From: Rotaria sp. Silwood1
Lineage: Eukaryota > Rotifera > Eurotatoria > Philodinida > Philodinidae
Reading direction: 5' to 3'
Length of the DNA: 64,000 bases
Assembly: GCA_905250075.1 (NCBI GenBank)
Contig: CAJNOP010000122.1
Location: 188,830-252,829, forward strand
Of the stretch, positions 12,501 to 24,113 are shown piece after piece (position 1 is the stretch's first letter; the number at the start of each line of letters is the position of its first letter). The translations under genes and the position numbers were made by a program. Below the pieces are notes generated by a model. The model had not been told where the DNA came from, made no database searches, and saw only the letters and a program-made list of their open reading frames with translations.

Positions 12501-15500
12501 TTCTTCTAGAGTTTTTAGTATTTCCATCGTTTGAATGCCAGTTATCGCCGCTGTCGTATATCGATCAGTAATGAGAAACGGTCTCATCGGTGGTAATAGA
12601 CCTAGAAGAAAAACTCTTGATCTTCCGAACAAATACACAATAAAAAAAAGCAAAGAGACAATACCAAAACGACTGCAGTAACCCTTTCGATTTCGTGTTT
12701 TTTCTTTGTTACAAAACGTGAAGATAATTATGAGTACGACTGAGACGAGTAAGTAGACGAAATTAGCCATATGTAAAGTAGTTTTGTTTCCACATTGCGT
12801 TGTCATACGGATGTTATAATCGATAAGTAAGTCAATTTGAAATGAATGATTATTGGGAGATAGAAATTTTCTCACGTGACGAATTAGCGGAATAACAGAG
12901 AGAATCAAGAAAAAGATGCAAGTTAAGATTGCCACCGAAGATAAACGAATGAATGACGGTGTTTTCAATAAATCCCATAACTTGACCTTGACAGAAGCTT
13001 GTTCGTCTAAATTCTCTGCTGGACGCCTAAATAGTAAATTCTTATTAAATGATAGTATATTTGAAGTCTTTAAAACTGTTGTGGAAGATCTCTACAGCAA
13101 GTTGTCTTACCTTTTTAATTAAATGAAAAAACAAAGTCACATGGCAGAATTTCGAAAAAAATACAAGAGCTCGAAGAGAAAATATTGAAAAGTAAACATT
13201 AAAACATAATAATAATCTCGATGGTACAGTATATGGAAACCTTATTCGAGGGACGAAAATTTTTTCTTCGAAGATGAAACACGGCTGCAGGCAGAGCAGT
13301 AGTGAAGCATACTAACGATATAAAAAAAAAGACAGACATAACTATGATAGATGATGACCTCATTATAGATAAGAAGCAAGCTTGATAGTTTTCAACTGAT
13401 AGGACCTCATTTGTTTTCGTTGAATTTACTCATCGCATTTCTGATTTGGGATCAAATCTGGAAATTTCTTTTCAAAACTCATCGGCTACTGTTAATTCCA
13501 TTCTGTCAGGGTTCTATTCTTGGGCCAATAAAAAAAAAATCTTCAACGCACTGTTCAGTCATTCCTATTGTTTCGGTTGGTTCATTGCCAATATCTGCGT
13601 TGTCTTGAGACTTCTGTGATTTTATCGATTGTCGTTTACAACAACTAAAAAAAAATACAATGAATAATAATCAGAATGAGAACAATTCAAAAACTCACTT
13701 GATAAGCCATCTAACGACAGACAAAATAGAGTTTCTTATGCAAGAACTCGTCAATAAACAGACGATTATGATAATCGGAATAGCAATCAAAATCTGTATG
13801 CCTTTGCTTGAATCTAAAACAGACCGATCAATACAAAATTCGAATCTTGAATGAAGTTAAAACGTCGCTTACATTTGTCGCAAAATTCACCGTCATAGAA
13901 AAGCGAGCATATACATTTGAAGCCTGTTAGATCGTTAAGACACTGTGCATGCTTGCCACACAAGACATTACCAAGACAAATATTGAGTGCTAGATTGAAT
14001 AAAAAAAAAATAGAATCGTTTAAATTTGTTCAATTTGAAACAAGTGGTTACCTACCATGTTGACATAGATATGAGTAGGCCATTGTAGGTACAATATTGT
14101 TTAGTGAACAGATAGTTTTGCCCGAATTCAAGTAAGTACTAAGTTCGAAGATGTTTGACTCATTGCCGACGACGTTCAACTGTACTTCATGACAAATACT
14201 AAGAACTTGATCAATATTTTCCAAGCTAACATCATCTTCTTGACCATTATTCAATTCTTTTCTAGCTCGATTCGTAGATTGTTCTTTCATCTGGTCATCA
14301 ACAATACCTTTCATTCGATTGTCATCATCAGGTACACCTTCATTTAGCGAGTACTCAGATAATGAAGTTTTCGATGTTCTATATTGAACAAGAGCTTGAC
14401 GAATCTTTTTCTCGGTGTTTTGCCATCGAACGTAATCATCATTTGATAGCATCTGAGTAATCTGTGCACCTAATAGCAAACATAGTTGTGTAAGATTATA
14501 ATAGTGTACGATACAAAAGTGATGGAAGAAATGTCGAATCCTGTTTCTCTTCGATTGAAAGCTATTGAAAAAAAATGTTTTATCAAAATATAGAACTTTG
14601 TCCTCTTTTTCAAATTTTATATAATTTATTTATGTCACACGTTTATTAATGAAACGACGCAACAAAAAAGAGTAACATTTTTGACGGTCCCTTTATAGGA
14701 AAATGCGGAATCTTTTTATGGGCGCATACTATTTCTTAGTAAAAGAGCTTTCATTTTAGTAGCTTTCTATTGACGAATAATGGGATCCGACATTTGTCCC
14801 ATTACTTTTGCATCATACGTGAAAAACGATTTTCCAAAAGTATTGATCAATAATTCTGCTTTATTAAGCATGATCAGACCTACCTTGAAGTAAGTGTGGA
14901 TCGATTTCAATCATTAATGTTTCAAGACGATTGGCCTTGAGTATATGCACAGCATAGAAAAGTTCCGTAGGATGTCGAATGAGCATCAGTCGCGCATTTA
15001 AATGAAGACGACTACATGTATGATTGGCATCTACAAACGTTGACGTCACATTGGACAGATAGTAACACGAATGACTGAATCTTTGCCAGTTTCTCGGACA
15101 TTGAAATTGATTAACTAAAATATATGAATATCGTTCTTGATTATCGTATTGAATAAATAAATAAATAAATAAATGACTCAACAAATGAATTAGTATGCAT
15201 AATGTTCTCTTTTTCAAACAAATGATGTGTTTTATAAGTAGACGAAATAATAGAAAAAAAACCCATAAGCATTATTCCTAATAAATTAAAATGTGAAACA
15301 CAATTGAACAGTATTTCGAAATTTCCGACCTTTGGTATGCGGGTAAATGTCACTTTTCGTGATGCATAGAATTCAACAAGCATATTTCATCAAAAGAAAT
15401 TGGATGTTAATGAATTACGTATTTGATATGTTACTTCTTCTTATCTGAAGAATCGATGTATTTCATATCGAATTATTCTCGCCTCTCGTCTGTTACGACT

Positions 15501-15695
15501 TGAAAATTTGTCATTAGAATACTTACCAGCACCTTCACTTTTGTTAACAATCGAGAAAAATTTCTTGAATTGCGACCATTGATCAGTAGGATTGACATTT
15601 TGCTGAGTATTCGATGGAACACACCAAGATCGTTTTACATTGAAAACAACGAACAAAATAAGTGGCAGAACAACAAAAAAAGACGGTCGAATCAT
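9591..15695 (-). CDS. Signal peptide, C-type-lectin-like, EGF and STRA6-type receptor fusion
   Basis: Fourteen exons: 15695-15527, 15114-14884, 14469-14056, 13989-13873, 13813-13699, 13644-13552, 13026-12418, 12358-12181, 12112-11617, 11560-11093, 11030-10914, 10509-10441, 10373-10338 and 9874-9591. All introns are GT-AG, all phases match, and the sum is 3396 nt (1131 aa). Residues 1-25 are a signal peptide. Residues 60-265 are C-type-lectin-like (CPRNWQRFSHSCYYL, late ICSL and YLCQH). Residues 270-310 are a six-Cys EGF module. Residues 318-336 are a membrane segment, and about 337-400 a basic linker. A second membrane segment follows, then a STRA6/RBP-receptor region: YYPILASL resembles YYSLLASL of STRA6, and FLPRID, a stretch beginning LDKGHQSYESFL and AHPIGC resemble the STRA6 C-terminus. 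STRA6 moves retinol across the plasma membrane. A likely 5' acceptor lies near 15767. The weakest junction is exon 6 to 7 (donor GTGCGT). Confidence 0.75.
15152..15174. repeat. AAAT microsatellite
   Basis: About five to six tandem AAAT/AATA units inside intron 1 of the lectin-EGF-STRA6 gene. Confidence 0.85.
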
Positions 15696-16888
15696 ATTGA
15701 TTCAATAATAGAACCCAGTTATGACTATTGTTTAGTCAATAATTGAAGATAAATGATCGACACACCTGAAAGAAATCAATCGACATTATTCAAAAATAAC
15801 TGCCAGTATGCTGTGATAATGACTCTTCAAAAACAATGTCGCTACTAATATGTAGGAAACAAAGAAATAAAAAAATGAAGAATAGTCAAGAAAGATATGT
15901 TTCAGTCTGTTTTTAGATGTCATCTGACGCTATGGTTATCGATTGACAATAGATCAGTAGACAGCGATTATGAAACGGTTCTTGCCAATAAAAAAACTCG
16001 ATGCTACACAATCATAGAGAAGCAATGTAAATGAATCTTGACAGTATTGGTTCTTATAGAAAGAGGCTCCGCAGCAGGAAGGTGTTCGAAAGATTCATCA
16101 CTTCCTCCAAGAAAAATTCCCTGTGAAGAACGTGAAAAATAATTTTTTCTAAACAAAAAGTTTTCTTCACCACTATTGATTTAATCCCATAAGAAAAAGA
16201 TTGCAGACCATGAGCCGGCTTATTAGAGATGCAACGATATAAAAAAAATACGCATTAAAAAGAAGCTGAAAAATGAGTATTTCACGACGCCGTTGACATT
16301 TTTTTGTTCTGCATTTTTTTGTCCGCATGCGTTATTTTAAGGATAAACAAATATCGATGCTTGTTGCACTGCATTGTGCAAGCAAAGAAAAGCAAAAAAA
16401 AGGGCAAAATCCTATTTTCGATTCTTTTATCGTTTTTTTTATTGACTCCTATGAGTAGAATAGACATCCCTTGTTTCTTTTGTATGAAATTGATTTTCAA
16501 TTGGTAGTTGTTTTATTTGAGTTTATTTAAAGTGAAACTATATAATAGAACTTTTATTTCTATCTAATTGTATGCTCAATAGAATCATAATTAAAACGCA
16601 GTTATATTATCGATATGTGCTGTTGGCTCATAATACTTCTGTGTATAAGCTAATTAACTTTCCAGAAAACATGGAACAGAAGACATACTGGCACGATGAT
16701 TTCAAGAAAAGAATATTAGACAATATTTTCCTAAACGCAAAATGAAAGTTTAATATCAAATATGAGAAACTTCTTTCTTGATCCATCAAACCATGTTTCT
16801 TTTGGGTCTGAAGTATGAGTATGCATTTGAAATGTGTCTGTCTGTGTGAATAGGACTATGGAGTTTGAATCGGTTGAACATCCACGCA
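15696..16888. other. 5' flank of lectin-EGF-STRA6 gene; otherwise empty
   Basis: A TTTCTTTCAG acceptor just upstream of the start codon (about 15767) could be a 5'UTR intron end or a spliced-leader site. Beyond it I see no coding support. Overlapping opposite-strand frames at 16282-16507 are chance. Confidence 0.45.
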
Positions 16889-17000
16889 CGTACGGGTGCG
16901 GATGTGGGTTAAGTTAATTCACTGTATTGCGCACATCAACGCTAACACCTACACTCACACCCACCCACCCACGCTTAGATTCACACCACACCTACACTCT
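16889..17000. repeat. Telomere-like hairpin island
   Basis: A short G-rich arm (GGGTGCGGATGTGGG) near 16895-16915 is separated by about 35 bp from a longer C-rich arm (CACTCACACCCACCCACCCACG and variants, 16945-17000). It lies directly left of a foldback element. Confidence 0.75.
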
Positions 17001-17013
17001 GATCATTCATTTA

Positions 17014-17615
17014 CTAATATCGGCGCCAGAAGTCAGCGCACTCGGATGTTTTTTGAATAACTTATGATAGGAACAAGTTAGAGATCTGCGAATTTCATCA
17101 ATCGAAAGAGGAGACATGGGGTCGTCTTTTTCTCCGAAAATGTATAAGACAAAACCTTTTTAAAACCAATCATCTCCGGGAAACATTCGAAAAAATGCAT
17201 GAAACTGGTCTGCCGTTCTGATGAAATTTTGATTTTGACATATGATTTGGATGGAGGAACTTCAGATCTCTAGTTGAAGACACAATGCGAATTGTTATCA
17301 TTTCACATTCTAACGTTGAACCAATGAAATCATGTTCTGGCTTACTCAAATAATACGAAATTGTGCTGATTTTCAGCTAAATTTTTTTTCTTTTTTTCAA
17401 AATTTCATCAGAACGACAGATCAGTTTCATGCGTTTTTTCGAATGTTTTCCGGAGATGATTGATTTTAAAAAGATTTTGTCTTATACATTTTCGAAGAAA
17501 AAGACGGCCTCATGTTTCCTCTTTCGATTGTTGAAAACCACAGATTTCTAACTTGTTCCTATCGAAAGTTATTCAAAAACCATCCGAGTGCACTGACTTC
17601 TGGCGCCGATATTAG
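17014..17615. mobile_element. Foldback (MITE-like) element flanked by TA
   Basis: The ends CTAATATCGGCGCCAGAAGT at 17014 and its reverse complement ending at 17615 are near-perfect. Long inverted arms (about 215 bp each, roughly 17014-17240 and 17398-17615) enclose a loop of about 160 bp. TA flanks both sides (17012-17013 and 17616-17617), which fits the TA target duplication of Tc1/mariner-type elements. There is no coding capacity, so it would be non-autonomous. Arm divergence is modest, suggesting fairly recent origin or gene conversion. Confidence 0.85.
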
Positions 17616-17617
17616 TA

Positions 17618-18063
17618 TTTTAAATGTTCATACAAACCATGTATAAGGGGAAAACCAGCATCGAATGAATCAGATGGTTTCAAAAGAATCATTTGTCTAT
17701 TACGGCATTTAGTCTTGATAAAATTATTGTGGAATAAATACTGGTTCATTAGAAAATAATTGGAAAGAATGTAGGTATATTTTGGAACGCCTTTTATTAC
17801 TATCAATCAACAGAAAATGAAATGATGATTTGATCATAAGCTGTTTTTTATTCATGATCAATATTATAACTAGGAGAGACAATGAAATACATAGATCAAT
17901 ACAGAACATTCATTACAATATTTTAGAATAAAAAATATAAAAGAATTTTATTAATTAAAGATTGAACATCTTATGAAAAAAAAATTAGAAAAAAACTAGC
18001 GCAGCATACATTTCTTTTTCTTTATTGATTAAAATCCTATACGTGACAATAGAGAACAAAATA
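17618..18063. other. No gene; 3' flank of SLC44-like gene
   Basis: Short AT-rich stretch between the foldback element and the last exon of the choline-transporter-like gene. Small open frames on the minus strand are unsupported. Confidence 0.5.
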
Positions 18064-21000
18064 TTAGTCATTTTTTTTAACTCGAAATACTTTTCTCAAG
18101 TTTTTGGACATCATCACCTGATGATTTTTGTTCTTTTCTTGCATTCTTAGATCTTCTAATGCACAAAGCATTATGGTATCAACCGCCATTGAATAAACTG
18201 AAAAAAAACATTTTGCAATAATATAAGTACCAATAATAATTAACAATAATGGTATAAGATAATAATTTAATTCAGGTACATAGTTTTCAGCTTGTGCTAT
18301 TCGATGAGTAAAAAAGAAGAAAGCAAGAATACCAATACCAGCTGTTATACATAATTTACCAAGAAATATAAGAAAATCACATACTTTATCAATAACAAGT
18401 AAACGAATTGGGTTTGAAATAATTATTTTAAATGCTCGACGTGCTGATGTAAAAAAACCTGATCCATATATTGCTGTTATAATATAAGCATTTCGATTAA
18501 GAAATTTTAAGAATTTTTCCAAGCAAAATAAACAACAACGACAACAACAAAATAGACAACGAGCAAATTTTCCTGTTTTATCTTTAACTTTATTTTCGAC
18601 GTATTCTAATAATAAACGAATTAATTTAACAATGGCTATTATTAATGAACCAAATGCAATTGTACCGAGATGAAATACAATTGCACGAAATAAAGATTGA
18701 CCTAATGATAAACATGGAACACCAAATCGTTGTTTATCCCAATAATAACGTACATAGACACCAGCTAAAATTTTTATATAAATTTTATTTTTAAAAACGA
18801 ATTCCATACAAAAAAAACTTACCAAGAACTAATTCACTTAAGCCAATTATGAAAGCTGTTAACCAAAAAAACATGAAAGCAGAGAATACTTGTGGAAGCC
18901 ATTGATTTTTATTGACAAAACTAATAAACGATTTAAAATGTTTACCAGTACCTTAAATAGAACAACAACAAAAAAAAAAAATATTATTTTTGACAATAAT
19001 AAAATTGATCATACCATTAAGAACACTATCCAAATCAACTTGTGGATCATATCCATACTCCGAAAAAATACATTCAACATTCATTCCAGCACTATTAAGG
19101 CAAATTCGAAAATTAGGTTGTCAATCACAGTCGAAATTTAAATTGAACTTGAATTCATTAGTTCAATCATTGCTTTACATTTTAATTTCTGTTTAAAACT
19201 GAGTCAATTATATAACCTACGTTTTGATTTAATAATCTTCTACCTGAATCAAGTGAATAAAACCTATTTTTGTAAAAAAAAATTATTGAGATAACAATTT
19301 TACATATGTCTAAACTTATCCGAAGAATAATTTTTATAAAGAATCAAAGTCAAATGAAAGAATGGTATGACCCATATGGTAACAGCCATTTTATTGATAG
19401 GTATTGAATTAGAATCTTTAAGTCATAATAGAAAGACTACTGAAAAAAGCTGTTAGCGTAATTTCTGTGAGACTAAGCTATGGAACACAATGTAGCTGCT
19501 ATTGGTAATCATATGAAAATTGTTCTATTCGATTTAGTTTCGAACACTTTCTTCATCATCCTTCATTAAATTTTCTAGAATTACAATAAAAAACTGGTTC
19601 ATATGTTCTAGTGAGATGTTAGTAACATACGATCTGTCAAAGTCATCAGTCAGTGGTACAATTTTTACCCTATATACTTCAACACTTCTTTCGGATCATA
19701 TTTTTCAAAAAAGGCTATTTTACTTCGAATGTCGAAGACTATATTGGATATATAATAGTTACTAAACCAAATTTGAATAAGTTAGATTTATTTTACTCGA
19801 TCTGATGACATGGTCTTTGAATAAACTTTTATTCCATTTTTGTGGATTACATATTTGACCAATTGTTAGATCTGCTGGATCTACATCTGATTGATTACCT
19901 GCTATTCGATAAATTGGTTTTCCTGCCGTTGCTAAATACATAGTGATAGCTACCCAATAAGCAAATATTCCAATATGTAATATTAATGGTATAAATGGCC
20001 AGAAAAGACTAAAAAAGTTATATGCAACAGCTTTTGATGCTTCTTGAAGAATAGCTAATGCTATTCGAAGACGTTTAAATAAAACAAGAACAACAAGAAC
20101 TGCTATGAGTAAAAGAATACCGGATAAAATTCCAATAATTAACCATGTTATTGGTAAACTTCGATAATAATTAGCATCAGCAACAAATTTAAACTCTTTT
20201 ATTATTTGATTATCATTGTTTGCACGAAGTTGAATAAATTCAAAAAATGCTAAACCAGTTATAACACCTAATAGAACAATAAAACCTATTATACCAAACC
20301 AAACAAGTGGTTTTGCTAACCAACGCATTAATACAATCCATAAAAACTAAAAAATTTTTCAAAATTTTTTCGTCGCTTTTTCATGTTTTTTTTTTTCTTA
20401 TCCTACCGATACGACTACAGATAAACCGAAAGCCAACAATATATATTTCCATGATGTTGCTAAGTCTTCAACAAGCATGACGGCTATTTGTTTTAAATTA
20501 AGTAATTCAACAAGATATTTAACACCCTAGACAAATTCAATTGTGTTCAAAATAATCTTTTCAAGAAAAATTAACCTGTTCGAGTTTCGATCCATTTAAT
20601 GGTTGTCCATTTGAATCATATACAGTAGCATTGGCTTCATTACCATCTGGTGCCTAAAACAAGATATTCTTTTATATTTATCTATCAAATATTTTGATCC
20701 TAACCTGAATTATAGAATTAGCTAAACTTTCTATTTGTTGTGGAACACATCGACCAAACAATGGTTTACTAGCTATTATATATGATGCACATTTTCCATC
20801 TCTAACTAATTCTTCATTATTATTGTCACTTTCAGTTACATCATATGTACAAATTCTATTCATATTATAATCTCCAAATTTATAATAAGATGTTTTATTT
20901 GGACATTTTTGAACACAAACTTGTTTGGTAGGACAAACAAATGGACGACCTTGTAAAATATTAGCTGGCACATTAAGTGATTTTATACATTTTGTCCAAT

Positions 21001-21475
21001 CAAAGAAATAAGCATATGGTCGATTGGTATATTCTCCTGCACCACAAATATTACCTTCACTATCAGTTGGGTGTAATAGTTGTCTTGGATCACCTATACA
21101 TTTCATAGAAACACTCATAGAAAATTGACATAAATAAATACCTTCTTTGAAAGCAAAAACACTCAAGACAACAAAACAAATGATAAATATAAGAAACAGA
21201 AGACAACATGGAATATCTAAATACATATATCTTTTTAAGATAAATTCAACAATATTTTTTTTCTTTATTCACCAGTGCAAAATCGTTTTCGTTGAAGAGC
21301 TTGTTTTGGTAGTTCAGCTTGAGTCTCTTTGTTCGGAGAACCCGATATTCTGTTTGATGAACTTTGTCGGTATCTAATATATTAATCAAATTTTTTTTCT
21401 TCACTGATTAAAATCTATTTTTTACATCTATGTAAAACTTAAATACCTGTCTTGCGTCTTTGGATGTTTCGCCAT
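18064..21475 (-). pseudogene. Choline transporter-like protein (SLC44/CTL), probably disrupted
   Basis: Exons 21475-21447, 21373-21273, 21216-20705, 20653-20576, 20526-20407 and 20346-about 19785, then about 19160-19015, 18951-18823 and 18764-18064. Phases match wherever both sides are clear. Family marks are CTDIPCCLLFL in the first membrane segment, GDPRQLLHP, WVAITMYLATAGKPIY, FRICLNSAGMNVEC, AYIITAIYGSGF, GILAFFFFTHRI and FFSVYSMAVDTI. SLC44 proteins are ten-pass membrane transporters of choline-like substrates. The problem lies in the exon near 19160: directly before QPNFRIC the frame reads Asp then TGA, where relatives carry coding sequence. I also cannot connect exon 6 (after CNPQKWN) to this exon across 19165-19790. 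Either a small exon is missed or the gene has been broken by a nonsense change and loss of sequence. Confidence 0.8.
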
Positions 21476-22405
21476 AATAATTTTGTTTCTGTCTATTTGT
21501 TACGTGAGTATGATATCCTAAGACAACAATTTGATATGAAAAAAGAAAAGACCAAAGGTGAACTTGCATCATATCTACGAAACACACACTGTTGCTAACG
21601 ATGTGTTATACTTTCGAAACTCTCTCTCATGTATTCAAGAGATTTTTTTCTGTAAAACGACGTAAAAGATAAGGAAGAAAAAAAAATCGTCTCAAAATGT
21701 CACATGAAATAAAAAAAAGATCCATTACTCATCTCGTTAAAAAACGGAAGAATGATAAGATCTCCATACTCACAATAACACGAATATATTATATGTCTAA
21801 TTCTAGTTCATATTGGTATTGGTTTTAAATTTTACTGAATAACATGAATATACAACTTATAGATCATATTGAGGAATTTTTTTTAAACAATTATTCAACC
21901 AATATGCATAAAAGAGCTTATCAACAATTATTCGATTAACTTATAATAAGACTATTACATTAAGAATAGATTAAAAAAATCTCCGAAAAAGATAAGAGTT
22001 TGTTATTCCATCGATTGTGCTTGATTGATTATGCTTATTTGCTTACCTAATCTTATTTTTACTTCTTTACGCAGTGATACTTGAATTCTCACAAGCTTAA
22101 TAAATTTGTTTTCATGATCGCATGATTGTAAAACAAGTTTATCAAGGAAATCTTTATTCAAGAGAAACTTGATCGTAACTAATTCACTGAATGACGCAAA
22201 TAAATTGCAAAATAATTTTAAAAATTGAGTAATAAAATAAATCAGTTTTACTAGTTTGTATCAATACTGTTGCTAGAGTATACAAGGACTGATTGATCTC
22301 TTAGCAGTTACTGGGGAAAGGAGCGACAAAGTATTCGTGGATTTTATCCTTTCACTAAAGAAGTAGATGTGAACCATTTTTTAGCATGCAAGCTAATTAA
22401 GCTCA
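21476..22405. other. 5' flank of SLC44-like gene; no gene
   Basis: AT-rich region between the SLC44 start and a foldback element, with no supported feature. Confidence 0.5.
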
Positions 22406-23029
22406 TGCGGGAGCATTCCTATAGTGCACATTCGCTTTTGAGTCGAGACTATGCGTAGCTTGTAGACCTTGATAAGTTATGACTATGATAAAAAAAAGTT
22501 CGTGCCTATCACCTGTTTCTGTAGAGATCGAACCTAATTAATTTTATAGCTGGATATTCCCAAGAACTTTCAACCACGTTGTATAAAAGTCATCTCTAAT
22601 TTCGATGAGACTTTCAGCGTTTGTATAGCTTTTAATTCTGACCATTATAATAGAAAAACTTTTTCGAAAAGCTTTAACAACCCTGAAGACAATTTTTTCC
22701 AGCGGTTTTTTTTTGAGTTTTTCTGATTACAGTATTTTGAGTGTATCTTCCTTAAAACAAAAGCTTTTCGAAAAACTTTTTCTATTAAAATGGACAGAAT
22801 TAAAAGCTCTGCAAACGCTGAAAGTTTTGTCGAAATTAGAAATGACTTTTATACAACGTGGTTGAAAGTTCTTGGGAATACCCAGCTATAAAATTAATTA
22901 CGTTCGATCTCTTCAGAAACAGGTCATGGACACGAACTTTTTTTTATCATAGTCATAACTTATCCAGGTCTACAAGATGTGCATAGTCTCGACTCAAAAG
23001 CGAATGTGCACTATGGAAATGTTCCCTCG
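22406..23029. mobile_element. Foldback element, CGAGGGAACATT terminal family
   Basis: Two arms of about 270 bp (22406-22680 and 22755-23029) are reverse complements around a loop of about 80 bp. The right end read inward is CGAGGGAACATTTCC; the left end is a diverged TGCGGGAGCATTCC. The next bases (ATAGTGCACATTCGC and onward) match well on both arms. A clear target duplication is not visible. No coding capacity. It shares its terminal motif with the element at 48017-48635. Confidence 0.8.
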
Positions 23030-23111
23030 TAAGCACAAATGTATCTATCAGTCCAGAGAATGATTTGAGTTTTTACTTTGACAAGTCCCAAACCAAGGAC
23101 ACATAGATAAT

Positions 23112-23653
23112 GAATTCGATAGTAAAGCTTGGCTAAGCAGGTCAAATGTACACCAAGCTCCCAAACATATACAAAAGGAAGGTTCTCTGAACCGGCAATC
23201 AATACATATAACTATGATTTCGAAAAGACCCTGACGAAGATGCTTACACCTCTTCGCTGTGATGAAGCAACAGTGAAAGATTCTTTTTCATTCGTATATG
23301 ATTTAAAAGGCAAAGGTCAACTATCATCATCAACAAAAATAATCTTCCGCGGCGTGACGATTTTATACACTAGTGTTTCCATCGAGGAAACGATTGACAT
23401 CATCCTGAAACATCTTTATGAGACGATGGAAAGAGTGGTACTAACAATGACGTGAATAGACTTTCAAAAAATACTCATTTTTATCACAAAAAACACGCAC
23501 TTCATGTTTAATAGGAAATTATATGATCAAATCGACGGGATTAGCATGGATGCATCACTCACTTCTCTTTTCGCTAAAATTTTTATGCAAGAGTTTGAAT
23601 GTAAAATTCAGAGTTTCCTCAACGAAAATGATGTCAAACATTGGCGAGTGTGA
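23112..23653 (+). pseudogene. Penelope-like element reverse transcriptase remnant
   Basis: The frame from 23129 reads INTYNYDFEKTLTKML, TVKDSFSFVYDLK, then a decayed version of the FDVxSLFTNVPxxET motif (YTSVSIEETIDIIL). An in-frame TGA at 23453 is followed in the same frame by THFMFNRKLYDQIDGIS and SLFAKIFMQEFE, the counterpart of the DGxxMGxPLxPxxANIFM block. A +1 frame just upstream carries the LPxIYK motif that precedes it. This order is that of Penelope-like reverse transcriptases, whose endonuclease-deficient members sit at bdelloid telomeres. The catalytic YxDD region and everything after it are missing: the frame ends at 23651 where a G-rich telomere-like island begins. Confidence 0.75.
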
Positions 23654-23740
23654 GTGGGTGTAGGTGTTGACGTGAGGTTTGGACATAGATCCTCCCTTGC
23701 CATCCACACATCATACTCCATTCACACCCACATTATTCAC
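23641..23740. repeat. Telomere-like hairpin island at PLE breakpoint
   Basis: A G-rich arm (GAGTGGGTGTAGGTG) is followed by a C-rich arm with CATTCACACCCACATTATTC. The G-rich arm starts within a few bases of where reverse transcriptase homology ends. Confidence 0.65.
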
Positions 23741-24113
23741 ATTCGCAATGACACCCTTTTATGCAACAACATCATTTTTATAAAACTTGTGATAGATCTT
23801 GAGCACACGCCATAGCAGTGAAGTGGGAAATGGTGTGAATGGTACAAAAAAAAGAAGTATTTTATTGGAGTCATTCACATTTTATCTGTTTCTTAACGTT
23901 ATTCTTTTCAATGAGAAGAGGTAAGAAAAAAAGAGTAATATAAAAAATATCTGTCACGTTTCTTGTACAAGCATCACCATTTCTGTTTCTTCATGGCAAC
24001 ACGAATATTATTTTAATGATATTGTATGAATAGGACTCTATATTGATATCATATTCAAGTTATCGAATTAAACATTTTATTAATTCTGAAAAATTGCTCA
24101 TTAGTGTACAAAG

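Noticed and set aside
16282-16507. Overlapping frames on opposite strands
   Set aside because: Low-complexity AT-rich sequence; no family resemblance and no splice context.
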